Assembly (NCBI RefSeq): GCF_026262505.1
Contig: NC_067203.1
Coordinates: forward strand, 16,318,392 to 16,382,391
Direction of reading: 5' to 3'
Source of the DNA: Trichomonas vaginalis G3
Lineage: Eukaryota; Parabasalia; Trichomonadida; Trichomonadidae
Length of the DNA stretch: 64,000 nt
Position 1 is the stretch's first letter; each line of letters begins with the position of its first letter. The notes beneath the pieces were generated by a model. It ran no database searches, was not told the origin of the DNA, and saw nothing but the letters and a program-made list of their open reading frames with translations. Below, one piece after another: positions 39,014-47,985 of the stretch. Position numbers and translations under genes: made by a program.

Positions 39014-40087
39014 TTAATCATTAAATTCTGCTTGGAATGAGAAGCAAATTATCAATTTTTGTCTTAGGAGTTCTGGTGTTTTATATGGCATAATTTCAAT
39101 TAAATTGAAACATGTGTGAGCAAATGGAAGCGCGAAACTATTTTCATCTTGATAGCTTGTTGATTTATCAGCTAACTTCAAGCAAAAGTCTTTTGCATTC
39201 TTTGGAGTTTCGTTTCCAGTTATGAATCCCATTAATTTGGAAAATTCTTGAGAAGTGAATTTGGAAATTGCTTGGGTGAAAACTGGCCAAACAACGCAAT
39301 TTCTTGATGGTGGATTGAAGTAGGCGATGAATGAATTAAAGTCAAGTTCTTTCTTGACACCGCATGTTAATCCTTCAATGAAGCGGCCGGAGAAGTTTTT
39401 AACTTTGTCAAGAGGAATGACTTTCCAGAATCCTTTGCGCATAGCATTAACAATGTTTTTGAGACTGTTGAAATAACTTTCGTCATCACAGTCAACAAGC
39501 AGAGAAAGGTCTGAGTTAGTAACAAAACTGTCCCAAATGAATCGTGGAAGATTCCAAGCTTTGTGTGCATTTCGTGTTGCAATAGCACTAGCAATGAGAG
39601 AACCAATTGTACTTGCAACTTTGATTGGTAAGTTCGATGCAGGAACTAAGCGATTCTTTTCACAATGAAGAGTGCTTGGTGGCTTGATGAAATATCGGAT
39701 ATTAACATCCATTAATTCATTGACCATAAGGAAGAATGAATCTCTGAACATACCACCGACATCTTGGCCAGTTGTTCCTTCGTATTCAGCGACATACATA
39801 AGTTTGTTTTCTTTTGCTCTGAATGCGATGATTTTTGATGGGAAATGAGCTTCATCTCTAGCAAGGTAATCAATGATTCTGATAAGGTTTGGAGAATCAT
39901 AGTCAACACCGTGAGAATGTGTCCTAGTGATATCAATCTTCAAATATCCGATTGTTCCTTCAGCAGCCCAATCTCTGAAATTGTTTAACCATCCAACTTT
40001 AATGTTGGCATCATCATTAAAGTAATTGTCAATAGGATTCAGTTCTGGTGTGGAATAATCGAAGTAATCATCACTAACTTCTGTCAA
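39014..40087 (-). CDS. HECT catalytic domain frame
   Basis: 357 codons holding the HECT fold: the N-lobe motif EYEGTTGQDVGGMFRDSFF, the middle NLPRFIWDSF and LSLLVDCDDESYF, the C-lobe FTSQEFSKLMGFITGNETP and the catalytic ALPFAHTCFNLIEI near the end. All key features of an active ligase are present. The domain's upstream part lies in the next frame (40084-40560). Ends AEFND. Confidence 0.8.
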   Translation of the reverse strand: MTEVSDDYFDYSTPELNPIDNYFNDDANIKVGWLNNFRDWAAEGTIGYLKIDITRTHSHGVDYDSPNLIRIIDYLARDEAHFPSKIIAFRAKENKLMYVAEYEGTTGQDVGGMFRDSFFLMVNELMDVNIRYFIKPPSTLHCEKNRLVPASNLPIKVASTIGSLIASAIATRNAHKAWNLPRFIWDSFVTNSDLSLLVDCDDESYFNSLKNIVNAMRKGFWKVIPLDKVKNFSGRFIEGLTCGVKKELDFNSFIAYFNPPSRNCVVWPVFTQAISKFTSQEFSKLMGFITGNETPKNAKDFCLKLADKSTSYQDENSFALPFAHTCFNLIEIMPYKTPELLRQKLIICFSFQAEFND

Positions 40088-40560
40088 TGTAGATAAACCG
40101 ATGTTTGCAAAGAATAAACAATTGATGGGTAATCACCGATTTTAGCGTCACAGATCTTATTCTTCAACATGTAATCGACTAAAAGTGGTTTATAAACTCC
40201 GGAGAAATCCTTTTCGATGTAATTCTTCCAGTCAGACAAAACTTGTTTGCCATCAGTGCCAAAATGGTATCTGTATCCTTTGTTAGCTTCGCAAGAAGAA
40301 TATGAATTACTTGTGATGATTTTGGTTGTGCCATTTGGCAACAAAATTTCAACAGGATAGTAATTATTGTTCTTGACAACGCACTTTGAAAATGTTGCAC
40401 CTTTGTCGGAGAAAAGAAGCAATGGTGGCATTCGTTTCGCTTTGTTAGATACATTTTTACCAAGAGTGAACAAGTCGCCAATAAGTGACTGTGCACATTT
40501 GTTGATCAATGATGAATGTGCTTGTTTAGCGACAATTGTTTGGATCGCGTTCGAAAACAA
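40084..40560 (-). CDS. HECT gene, frame just upstream of the catalytic domain
   Basis: 158 codons, continuing the protein from 40526-42832 and into 39014-40087 by frame change. It has globular composition (GYRYHFGTDGKQVLSDWKNY) and no separate domain is recognised. It is not an independent gene. Confidence 0.5.
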   Translation of the reverse strand: MFSNAIQTIVAKQAHSSLINKCAQSLIGDLFTLGKNVSNKAKRMPPLLLFSDKGATFSKCVVKNNNYYPVEILLPNGTTKIITSNSYSSCEANKGYRYHFGTDGKQVLSDWKNYIEKDFSGVYKPLLVDYMLKNKICDAKIGDYPSIVYSLQTSVYLH

Positions 40561-42832
40561 AAGTAACTAAGTTGTTGAAATATTCTGTGTAATCCTTTTC
40601 AGACATGTTGCTGAAGTAGCCCTCGTATGTTGGATTGTTGAAGAAGTTAAGGATCATCTTTGCTGATTCCAAATCATTTGGAAGATTCTTATTGAATGTT
40701 TTAAGAATCATTGGAATGAAACCGAGGCAAACTTTCTTATACTTGAAGAACAATTTAAGGCCTTGTACGAATGTCTTTTCATAGAAAATACCGTGATTCC
40801 ATGCTTGGAAGATACCGATCTGTGATGCACCGTAAGTGGAATTGTAAAGTTGATTGATATCTCTGCCAGCAGTGAATTTTGGATCTTTTTCGCCTTCCAT
40901 TACAGTATTTTCTAATTTGGCCTTGATATCGTTTTCTTTTCCTTTCATTAGTGCTTTAATTTGGTCCAGTTCTTGCTTTAATGATGTGTCAGACAATTTT
41001 GTGATCATATTCAATGCCATTTCGCTATTAATTTCTGGAAGATAATAAGGAAGCATTGTCTTGATCAATGAAATCGAGTAGTTCTTACATGTTTGTAACA
41101 AATCATTTAATAATTGTGTTGGATCTCCGATTCTGTTTTCTATTTCTGCGCAAATCATAACGGTGTCAAATGGGGTGTATTGTGTTGTGATTTGATTTGC
41201 AGGAACAATGTAAGTTTCTGTTGATCTGTTTTCGAAATTGCAGCCTGTAATAGTATAACCGTAATTAGCTTCCAATCTGGATATATTTACATCAGAATGG
41301 TTTTCGATTTTCACTTGCATTCCGAGACAAACTTTGGGGAAAATCATATTGAGGTCAAATCTATGTTGCTTTGTTGGAGGTGCATTAGCTTTAAGTGAAG
41401 TGCTCCTTGGTTGTACAAACTTGTATTCGACAAGAGAATCATCGCAAACTGTGATAACAAATGCCCAGCGTTTCTTTGTTTCACCGCTGTCGATTTTGAC
41501 ATTTCCGAAACAAAGGTAGTTATTGTCCATCCACAAAGTTATATTTGACAATGAGCCTGTGTAAGGGACAAACTTCTTATCCATGTAGATATTCCTATCA
41601 AGCAAACTGAGGAATGTGCAATCCCAGTTTTCAGAAATGAAACCAATATATTTGAGTTGAGTCTTCATATCTGTGAATGAAATTTCTATAGCATTATTGA
41701 CATCAATCATTTTCGTATGGACGAAGAATGATGATGTATCAGGACTGCCATTGAACATAGAATCCTTGCATTCACCGCAATGTGTCAAAGGAATAAATTT
41801 GTCTTTAATACCATTCTTTTCACAAACTCTTTTCAGCTGCTGTCTGATGAAGTAAGAGTACTTGGAGTTTGTGTAATTTGGAACTACTGTATCTTTGAAC
41901 TTCTTGCATATTTCCTTCATCTTCGGGAATTTTTCAGCAAATTTGTTCTTGTCAGATACAGCATCAAATAATTTTGATAAAAATGACAAAATAATGCAAT
42001 TTTTGATTGCCTTTTCTGCAATTTTTTGTGGAGTATCCAATGGTTTTTGTGAATTGTCAGCTGGTTTTTGAGAAGGTGTTGCTTGGATATCAAGATCAAC
42101 TTTATCGATAAACTCAATCATTTTCGCTGTTAATTTGGCAGTAACATTAAACTTTGGAGGATCAATTTGGAAACAAGCTTGAGAATTCCTTTGAACATCC
42201 ACGTCATGATTATTTGCAAGTTCTGTCTTTCCTTTGATCTTGATGTATCTTGTAACTTCTGAATCAAATATTTCAGCACCCAATGCAATCATCGCACCCA
42301 AGCTAACATTTTCATCGTCGTTAGCTTCGATTTTTTCAAGAATTTTGTCTTTGTGTTCGGTTCTAATTTTGCAGATATTCTCCGAAACCTGCCAGTTCGA
42401 ATCTGTAAATGTTGCTCTCGCATAAGCTAATTTAAATAGATAATTTTCTTCATCTTTTCCTGGTATAGGTAGCGATTCATTGCATTCTACAGGATTATTA
42501 ATTGCTATTTCCATTGTTTTAAGAGTCACTAATGCCAATTTCATATCAGCTTGCTCTGTGTTGTGTTCTTCATAACTTTGTGAAATGTTATTGATGAGAT
42601 TAGCAATTGTCTGATCGTTACCCTCTTTACTAATCAAGTGACAATTGATCACAACATCATTGAATTTTTGACAGGCTTTTATGATTTTGTGATTTTTTCC
42701 TGTTTCTGGGTAGATAATGAAATCTAAATGTTGAACTAAACTTCTCGCAAAAGGAATAGCAAATGATTCTGCTTTCAATTTGCGAAGTTTTTTGAAGAAA
42801 TTCAAGATTATCAAATTCACTTCATTTGGCAA
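40526..42832 (-). CDS. HECT gene, central frame, 768 codons
   Basis: The longest intact piece. Helical N-terminal half; residues about 370-480 are beta-rich with a B30.2/SPRY-like feel (YIGFISENWDCTFLSLLDRN, WMDNNYLCFGNVKID). The rest is helical, ending near NPTYEGYFSNMSEKDYTEYF. The SPRY resemblance is weak. It begins inside the reading region, so its first ATG is not a true start. Confidence 0.6.
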   Translation of the reverse strand: MPNEVNLIILNFFKKLRKLKAESFAIPFARSLVQHLDFIIYPETGKNHKIIKACQKFNDVVINCHLISKEGNDQTIANLINNISQSYEEHNTEQADMKLALVTLKTMEIAINNPVECNESLPIPGKDEENYLFKLAYARATFTDSNWQVSENICKIRTEHKDKILEKIEANDDENVSLGAMIALGAEIFDSEVTRYIKIKGKTELANNHDVDVQRNSQACFQIDPPKFNVTAKLTAKMIEFIDKVDLDIQATPSQKPADNSQKPLDTPQKIAEKAIKNCIILSFLSKLFDAVSDKNKFAEKFPKMKEICKKFKDTVVPNYTNSKYSYFIRQQLKRVCEKNGIKDKFIPLTHCGECKDSMFNGSPDTSSFFVHTKMIDVNNAIEISFTDMKTQLKYIGFISENWDCTFLSLLDRNIYMDKKFVPYTGSLSNITLWMDNNYLCFGNVKIDSGETKKRWAFVITVCDDSLVEYKFVQPRSTSLKANAPPTKQHRFDLNMIFPKVCLGMQVKIENHSDVNISRLEANYGYTITGCNFENRSTETYIVPANQITTQYTPFDTVMICAEIENRIGDPTQLLNDLLQTCKNYSISLIKTMLPYYLPEINSEMALNMITKLSDTSLKQELDQIKALMKGKENDIKAKLENTVMEGEKDPKFTAGRDINQLYNSTYGASQIGIFQAWNHGIFYEKTFVQGLKLFFKYKKVCLGFIPMILKTFNKNLPNDLESAKMILNFFNNPTYEGYFSNMSEKDYTEYFNNLVTFVFERDPNNCR

Positions 42833-42840
42833 CTCTTCTC

Positions 42841-44173
42841 TTAATGACTTATTTTTTCGATCGCAACCAATTCTGTATAATCAAATTCAAAAGAATAAAA
42901 AGCAATTATTTTTTCATATCTCGCAGTCTGTGGAGAAGGCTTTGGTTGCTGATTGTCTGTTGATTTATTAGCTTGTTGATCGTCTGTTGGATCAAGATAA
43001 GCTTTTTCAATTATAGTATGGAATTTTCGGTTTATTGAATTCAACACTCCACTATATTCCGTAGTGTTCAAAAGATTAATAGTGGTTTGGTAAGTAAGGT
43101 TTGAAAATTGTATCAAACTTTGCTATAGTTGGTTCTGTTTCGAATTCAGTATATTCCTTTAACAAATTGCATGACCAAATGATTGAAAGCATTATTTTAA
43201 CTGTAAGGACTTCAACGTCAATATTAAATGTCCTCTTTCTAAACATTTTTTGTGTTGTTGCCTTTGCGATGATATGGAAAATACTTTTTGGATTTTGATA
43301 ATCCCTTTCGGCTGCAGAATAAACATCTCTCAAATTCGTTCTAAAATTAGAGTATTCTTCATTGGGTTTATCGCAATGCGGAAGGCTCAATATATCAGCA
43401 TGAGCTTGCTCCATTTCCGTTAGAGGAATTGATTTTGTTGAGTTTTGAGCGCATTTGATGAATAAATATGGGAATAAAGCATATGTTGGATCTGCTTTTG
43501 AAAAATCTTGGGAACAGATTTTCGAGACAATTCCTTCAAGAATATATTGAGTACTTTTATTGTTTCCAATGATATCAATGCTCACATTTTGTCCATTGAT
43601 CTCTGCTGATTCGGATAACAATTCTTCGTAGTTAAAGAAAGCATTTTGATTTACTTGTCCTTTAACAAAATCTTTCTGTGTTACTTTAATCTTTCTGAAA
43701 GGAGTTGCAAAATAAGTTTCGATATCTCCACAAACATTTTCAGGAGCGAAAATTGTTGTGTTTAATGAGATTGATGTTGGTTTTTCGATTTGTTGTCTTT
43801 CGGTGCTTTCTCCATAATTGATCAAATATTTCAATATTAACTCAGTAAAATTGGAATCTTGCTTGATAAAGTATTTCCAGATAATATCTGTTTTGAAAAG
43901 TTTATCCAAGTTTGTGATAACACATTTAACAAGATAAGGTCTCATTGGTATTACTGATAGTACTGAAAGAAGTGCTTTAAGAACTGGTTCATAAAATTCC
44001 TTATTTTGCTTATCATACATGTTAAAAACAAAATCAATGAAAGAAATAATCTTCGCATTTTCCTTTCGGCCGGATATCAACAAGTATTGTATCTTCGTGA
44101 AAACTGATTCCAAAAATTTCTTTTTCAGAAAAGTTAACGGTTGAATAGATGTAATATTGAGGCTTTTCGTCAA
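42841..44173 (-). CDS. HECT gene, two upstream frames
   Basis: Two frames (44173-43076, 365 codons; 43116-42841, 91 codons) link the N-terminal piece to the central one. Helical, Phe/Lys-rich. A Gln/Pro-rich linker (STDNQQPKPSPQTARYE) lies in the second. No domain recognised. Confidence 0.5.
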
Positions 44174-45248
44174 CGATTATCATGTTTCTTAAATCGAAAA
44201 TGGTAATGCTATTGGATGCAGTATAGATATGCAATTCATTGTTAATAATATGAATGCATGTTCCTGAAAAAGCTGTTTTGACATCCAAATCGATGATTTC
44301 GCCCATTCCTGGATCAGTTGGAATTTCACTGTTTCTGTAAACAATAACACTGACTTCATAATTATTAAGGAGAATAAAAGTCAAACAACCATCTATAATG
44401 GCAGCACTTGTAATTTTGTATCTGTTATCAATGATACCACTCAAATCTTTAAAATCATTATTATTAATTGCGTATTTTTGAGAGGCAACATTGATAATGC
44501 ATCTTCCTTGTGAATTATCTAATACAATGTAGGATCCGGGAGACGAATTAATGTAAATGGTTTGGTTTGGAGATTTTTGAATCAGATTCGTAATTTCTTG
44601 ACTTTTAATCCAGTTTTCGATGGGATGATTGGGTATTTTGCGTAACCTTGTGAAGATTTGAGGTTTTTGGTCCAAATTGTTTTGACTTCTGTCTTCCGAA
44701 ATAATTTCTTTTTTAACTTCTTCGTCAATATCAAATTTAGTTTGTTTTGAAATCAGCTTTAAAATTATCATCAGTTTTGCTAATGGATATGAACTTGGAG
44801 ATATGCCATACTTGAGGAGATATGAATAATCTTTGACATCTATAGCTGTAAAAGAATCTTTAAGGAATTTAAATAGCTGATCTGGACGAATTAATTTAAC
44901 ATCGCTGGTATCGGCGGAATCTGGGTAATATTTTTCATTTGCAATTACTGGTAACATTTCAAACTTATTGCTACCTTTACATTTTGCATCAAAGTCGTCT
45001 CGAATTTTAATTACCAGATTTTCAAATGTCTGTGCAAGAGATGGATATGAAACTTCGATTGATTTTGCTTGTTCCTTAATTTTAGCTATAATCACATCTT
45101 GTTGTAGATTGCGTGTTTTCGCCACTTCATCAGCAAATGACTGCTTGGGAAATTTAATGTTGTCAACAAAAGGGAACGGCTGAAAAAGAGAATCCATATT
45201 GCAAAATTGTTGGCATTTTTTTTTCAGGAATTCTTTTTCTATGTTCAT
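44034..45248 (-). CDS. HECT gene, N-terminal frame
   Basis: 404 codons from the ATG at 45248 (a second Met at residue 18, MDSLFQPFPF, could be the real start). After a helical 200 residues come repeated beta strands (IYINSSPGSYIVLDNSQGR, LTFILLNNYEVSVIVYRNS, ELHIYTASNSITIFDLRNM) that suggest a beta-propeller-like domain, common at the front of large HECT ligases. This is the true 5' end of the composite gene. Confidence 0.6.
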   Translation of the reverse strand: MNIEKEFLKKKCQQFCNMDSLFQPFPFVDNIKFPKQSFADEVAKTRNLQQDVIIAKIKEQAKSIEVSYPSLAQTFENLVIKIRDDFDAKCKGSNKFEMLPVIANEKYYPDSADTSDVKLIRPDQLFKFLKDSFTAIDVKDYSYLLKYGISPSSYPLAKLMIILKLISKQTKFDIDEEVKKEIISEDRSQNNLDQKPQIFTRLRKIPNHPIENWIKSQEITNLIQKSPNQTIYINSSPGSYIVLDNSQGRCIINVASQKYAINNNDFKDLSGIIDNRYKITSAAIIDGCLTFILLNNYEVSVIVYRNSEIPTDPGMGEIIDLDVKTAFSGTCIHIINNELHIYTASNSITIFDLRNMIIVDEKPQYYIYSTVNFSEKEIFGISFHEDTILVDIRPKGKCEDYFFH

Positions 45249-45789
45249 TTGTTTAAACTTATATCATTGTTTCAAGCTGCTTATGTAATAACATGAACAC
45301 GATAATAAAAATGAGGAAATTCTAATCTTAAATTGAAAAGTCATTAATCCTTCCATAATGCGAGTTTTATTTAATATGGTTTGAGGGATCTTTCAAAATG
45401 ACATAATTTTTATCTCTCTTGATATTTTATAAATTCAAAGGGAAAAACTATGGGAAATGTACAATTCGTACTAACATAACAAACATTTTGAATGTATGTG
45501 AAAGAGATATTATCATATCAGACTTGGATTGTTGAAATTCAAAATGATCTTTTTGAGTTTATTGCTAACAACAAACTTTCGTTAGTAGAAGTACATAGTT
45601 TATCTCCCAAATAATGTTGTTCTTTAATAAATCTTGCACACCTCTCTTTTTTTATAGGAGTGATAGAAAAAATCCAAATTTGACAAAATTGGCATTGACA
45701 ATTAAAAAAGAATTAAATTTGGATGTTGATTAATATTTCTACTAATATTAAAAATAGCCTTATCGATACATGAATTCAAATTTTTTGAT
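45249..45789. other. Intergenic region, no gene seen
   Basis: AT-rich spacer between the HECT gene start and the sirtuin 3' end. A 65-codon minus-strand frame (45702-45899) appears to be chance. Confidence 0.5.
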
Positions 45790-45877
45790 AGCGCAGGTCT
45801 GATTTTGACACCAATTTGAGAGAAACTCATAGAATTAATTGTATGGGTTGACTCAAAAATATGATCGGACCTGCGCT
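45790..45877. repeat. Short inverted repeat with AGCGCAGGTC ends
   Basis: AGCGCAGGTCTGAT at 45790-45803 is mirrored by ATCGGACCTGCGCT at 45864-45877 (13 of 14 bases), giving an 88-base foldback. The same AAAAAGCGCAGGTC string occurs at about 34358-34370, so this is a small repeat family. No target duplication recognised. Confidence 0.6.
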
Positions 45878-45973
45878 TTTTGACGAGCAGTTTAGTCAAA
45901 TGGACTAAAAAACATGATATATGGTAGAAAGTGAATACAAATATGTATTTATGAATCTATATAAATAAAAAAA

Positions 45974-47062
45974 TTACAATAAGTCGTTAGGATTTGCTTC
46001 ACAGGGTGTAACCACAAATGAGACAGGTCCTGTTTCGTAAACATGAGAAATATTTCCATTCTTGTCCGGGAAGAAGAATTTATTTGGTTCATTAAAGTGA
46101 ATTTGCTGTTCCGGGAAATCTTTCCATCCAAGACCCTTCTGAATTGCCTTGACAACATCACTGCAGTCACCAAGAAATTCCGCGCTAAAGTTGCATGTAA
46201 CTGGTTCGCGATTTATCAAAATTGAAGGGATCTGCGAGAAAAATTCTGGAAGCATTGAGATCGGAGCGACTTTTAATGATGTTCCGATGACAATGAGAAG
46301 GTCTCCTTCCTCGGAATCAGCAGTTATATCTTCATCTTCGATATTTGTTTTTTGACCGAAGAAAACAATGCCAGGTTTTATCTGGCCGCCACAAGGGCAT
46401 GTAGGAACTGTTCCATTTTGGACAGCTTCGCGTAAATCTTCAATATCGAATTTCTTTCCGCAAGATAAACAATAACTGTTGCGCCATGATCCATGAACGC
46501 ATCTTAACTTCGATTCGGGTACGCCGCATTCCAAAGTGTCGACGTTTTGGGAATATAATCTTTGTAATTTGCCGTGATTCTCGAGCTCGGCAATGAAATA
46601 GTGTGTATCGGAGTGAGCAGGATTTTTGTCGGGGAATATCTTATGTGCAAAGCGCCAGAATATCGTGGGATCTTTTTTGAAATAATCTAAGTCAAAAACT
46701 TGATATGGATCTTCAAGGCAACCTTCCTTAGCAATTGAATCATACAAACCACCGGGGGATCTGAAGTCTGGACCGATAGAAGCACCAGCTCCTATAATGA
46801 CAATAATATGTTTTGAATTTTCTATTAATTTGATAATATCTTCCATAGATTGAATTGGCTTGCGTGCTTTAGCAACTCTCTGTCTTGTTTGTTCACGAGC
46901 AAACTGAATTAAGAAATTCCATAAATAAGCTTCAGGAACTTCTTCTGAAAAGATGGTTTGTGGCTCTTTACCGACTACAGTTTTAAAAACTTCGTCTGCC
47001 TTATTCCCAGCACGCATAAATTTCAAGATTTTGCTCACTGTGATTCGATCATCCCCTTCCAT
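45974..47062 (-). CDS. Class I-like sirtuin (NAD-dependent deacylase), 362 aa
   Basis: Start chosen at ATG 47062 (MEGDDRITVSK), directly after an initiator-like TCACTTTT; the frame runs 16 codons further upstream. The Rossmann part begins IIVIIGAGASIGPDFRSPGG, then YSQNVDTLE, the catalytic histidine in RCVHGSWRN, zinc cysteines CLSC and CPC, the substrate strand KPGIVFFGQ, and GTSLKVAPI and INRE for NAD. Motifs fit the Sir2/Hst2/SIRT1-3 group. Oddity: the NAD loop is three residues shorter than usual (GAGAS-IG-PDFRSP instead of GAGxSxxxGIPDFRSP). Likely roles are protein deacetylation in nucleus or cytosol. The reading frame is intact. Confidence 0.93.
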   Translation of the reverse strand: MEGDDRITVSKILKFMRAGNKADEVFKTVVGKEPQTIFSEEVPEAYLWNFLIQFAREQTRQRVAKARKPIQSMEDIIKLIENSKHIIVIIGAGASIGPDFRSPGGLYDSIAKEGCLEDPYQVFDLDYFKKDPTIFWRFAHKIFPDKNPAHSDTHYFIAELENHGKLQRLYSQNVDTLECGVPESKLRCVHGSWRNSYCLSCGKKFDIEDLREAVQNGTVPTCPCGGQIKPGIVFFGQKTNIEDEDITADSEEGDLLIVIGTSLKVAPISMLPEFFSQIPSILINREPVTCNFSAEFLGDCSDVVKAIQKGLGWKDFPEQQIHFNEPNKFFFPDKNGNISHVYETGPVSFVVTPCEANPNDLL

Positions 47063-47067
47063 TTTGT

Positions 47068-47075
47068 AAAAGTGA
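47068..47075 (-). promoter_or_regulatory. Inr-like TCACTTTT of the sirtuin gene
   Basis: The minus strand reads GTGTCACTTTTACAAA immediately before ATG 47062, identical in core to the motif at 10003-10014. It supports the internal start over the longer open frame. Confidence 0.5.
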
Positions 47076-47409
47076 CACTTGATGAAAAATATTTTCATTA
47101 TTTTGATCATAAATTAGAATTATTACTAATAAAAATTGGATTTTTGAAAATTTAAATAATGAACAAATGTGTTTAAATAGAATTATAAATTGATGAATTG
47201 CCTGAATGCTATTTCAAACATGATTTATTTTATAATAAAATTATTTTAAGCATTGCCTTTAGTTGCTCCATTGGGCTTTAACAAAATACAAGAACACATG
47301 TAGAATTTGCCCTAGCTATATATTAAAAAATTAAAATTTATTCAAAAAAAAAATATTGGCTGTGATCTTTGCAAAAATGGTTGAGAGGTGATGCATCAAG
47401 AGGTTAATT

Positions 47410-47815
47410 TCAAGCAATTGATAATAAATAGTCTCTTACTGCTCCTTTCGAAAAATCAATTACCGTTTTTCCGTTGTTGTCCTTTGCTTTTTTGTTAGCT
47501 CCAGCTGAGATAAGTTGTTTAACAACTTCAAGATGATCATTTTGTGTTGCACAAATGAGTGCAGTATATCCATCAATTCTTTTACTTCCTTATTAGCTCC
47601 AACTGAGAGAAGATGTTTAACAACTTCAAGATAATCTTTAGATGACGCCCAAATGAGTGGAGTCCATCCATGATTATACTTTGTTTCTTTATTAGCTCCA
47701 ACTGAGATAAGATGTTTAACGACTTCAAGTTTACGATTTATTGATGCTAAAATGAGTGCTGTATATGCATCTTTATGTCTGATGCTAAAATGAGTGCTCT
47801 ATAATGATATTTATG
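47410..47815 (-). pseudogene. Ankyrin-repeat gene remnant
   Basis: The minus strand encodes about four ankyrin repeats (LEVVKHLISVGANKE, GWTPLIWASSKDYLEVVKHL, GYTALICATQNDHLEVVKQL) ending in VIDFSKGAVRDYLLSIA and a stop. The frame changes at about 47585, and the 5' part dissolves into a partial repeat duplication near 47760-47800. No start codon or N-terminal domain remains. It is the 3' scrap of a trichomonad ankyrin gene. Confidence 0.85.
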
Positions 47816-47985
47816 AACTATAAAGTTATCGAATCATTAAGAACATGATGACAAAGAACTTGTCAAATATTATTTTGAAATTTTAAGATTTTGTGTACTT
47901 GATTATCTAATTCCGCTTTCTTATTGACTTTTTTGAAAATCAATGAATTTTGTAAATTGCATAAAATAACGTACAAAAGAAGAAA

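Larger units (their letters stand above)
39014..45248 (-). pseudogene. HECT-type E3 ubiquitin ligase gene with five frame changes
   Basis: Six overlapping minus-strand frames (45248-44034, 44173-43076, 43116-42841, 42832-40526, 40560-40084, 40087-39014) together cover about 2080 codons of one large HECT ligase. At each junction the protein continues in a neighbouring frame within a few codons. The junctions are at about 44070, 43100, 42855, 40550 and 40110, and each can be explained by one base gained or lost in a short A or T run. No isolated nonsense codon is present. The catalytic HECT domain is at the C terminus with the cysteine in LPFAHTCFN. E3 ligases of this type take ubiquitin from E2 onto that cysteine. 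It could be a recent pseudogene, a poor-quality stretch of sequence, or (less likely) a gene using frameshifting. Confidence 0.8.

Noticed and set aside
39014-45248. Programmed ribosomal frameshifting as the main explanation for the HECT frames
   Set aside because: Five sites in both directions with no shared slippery motif or downstream structure that I can see; error or decay is more likely.
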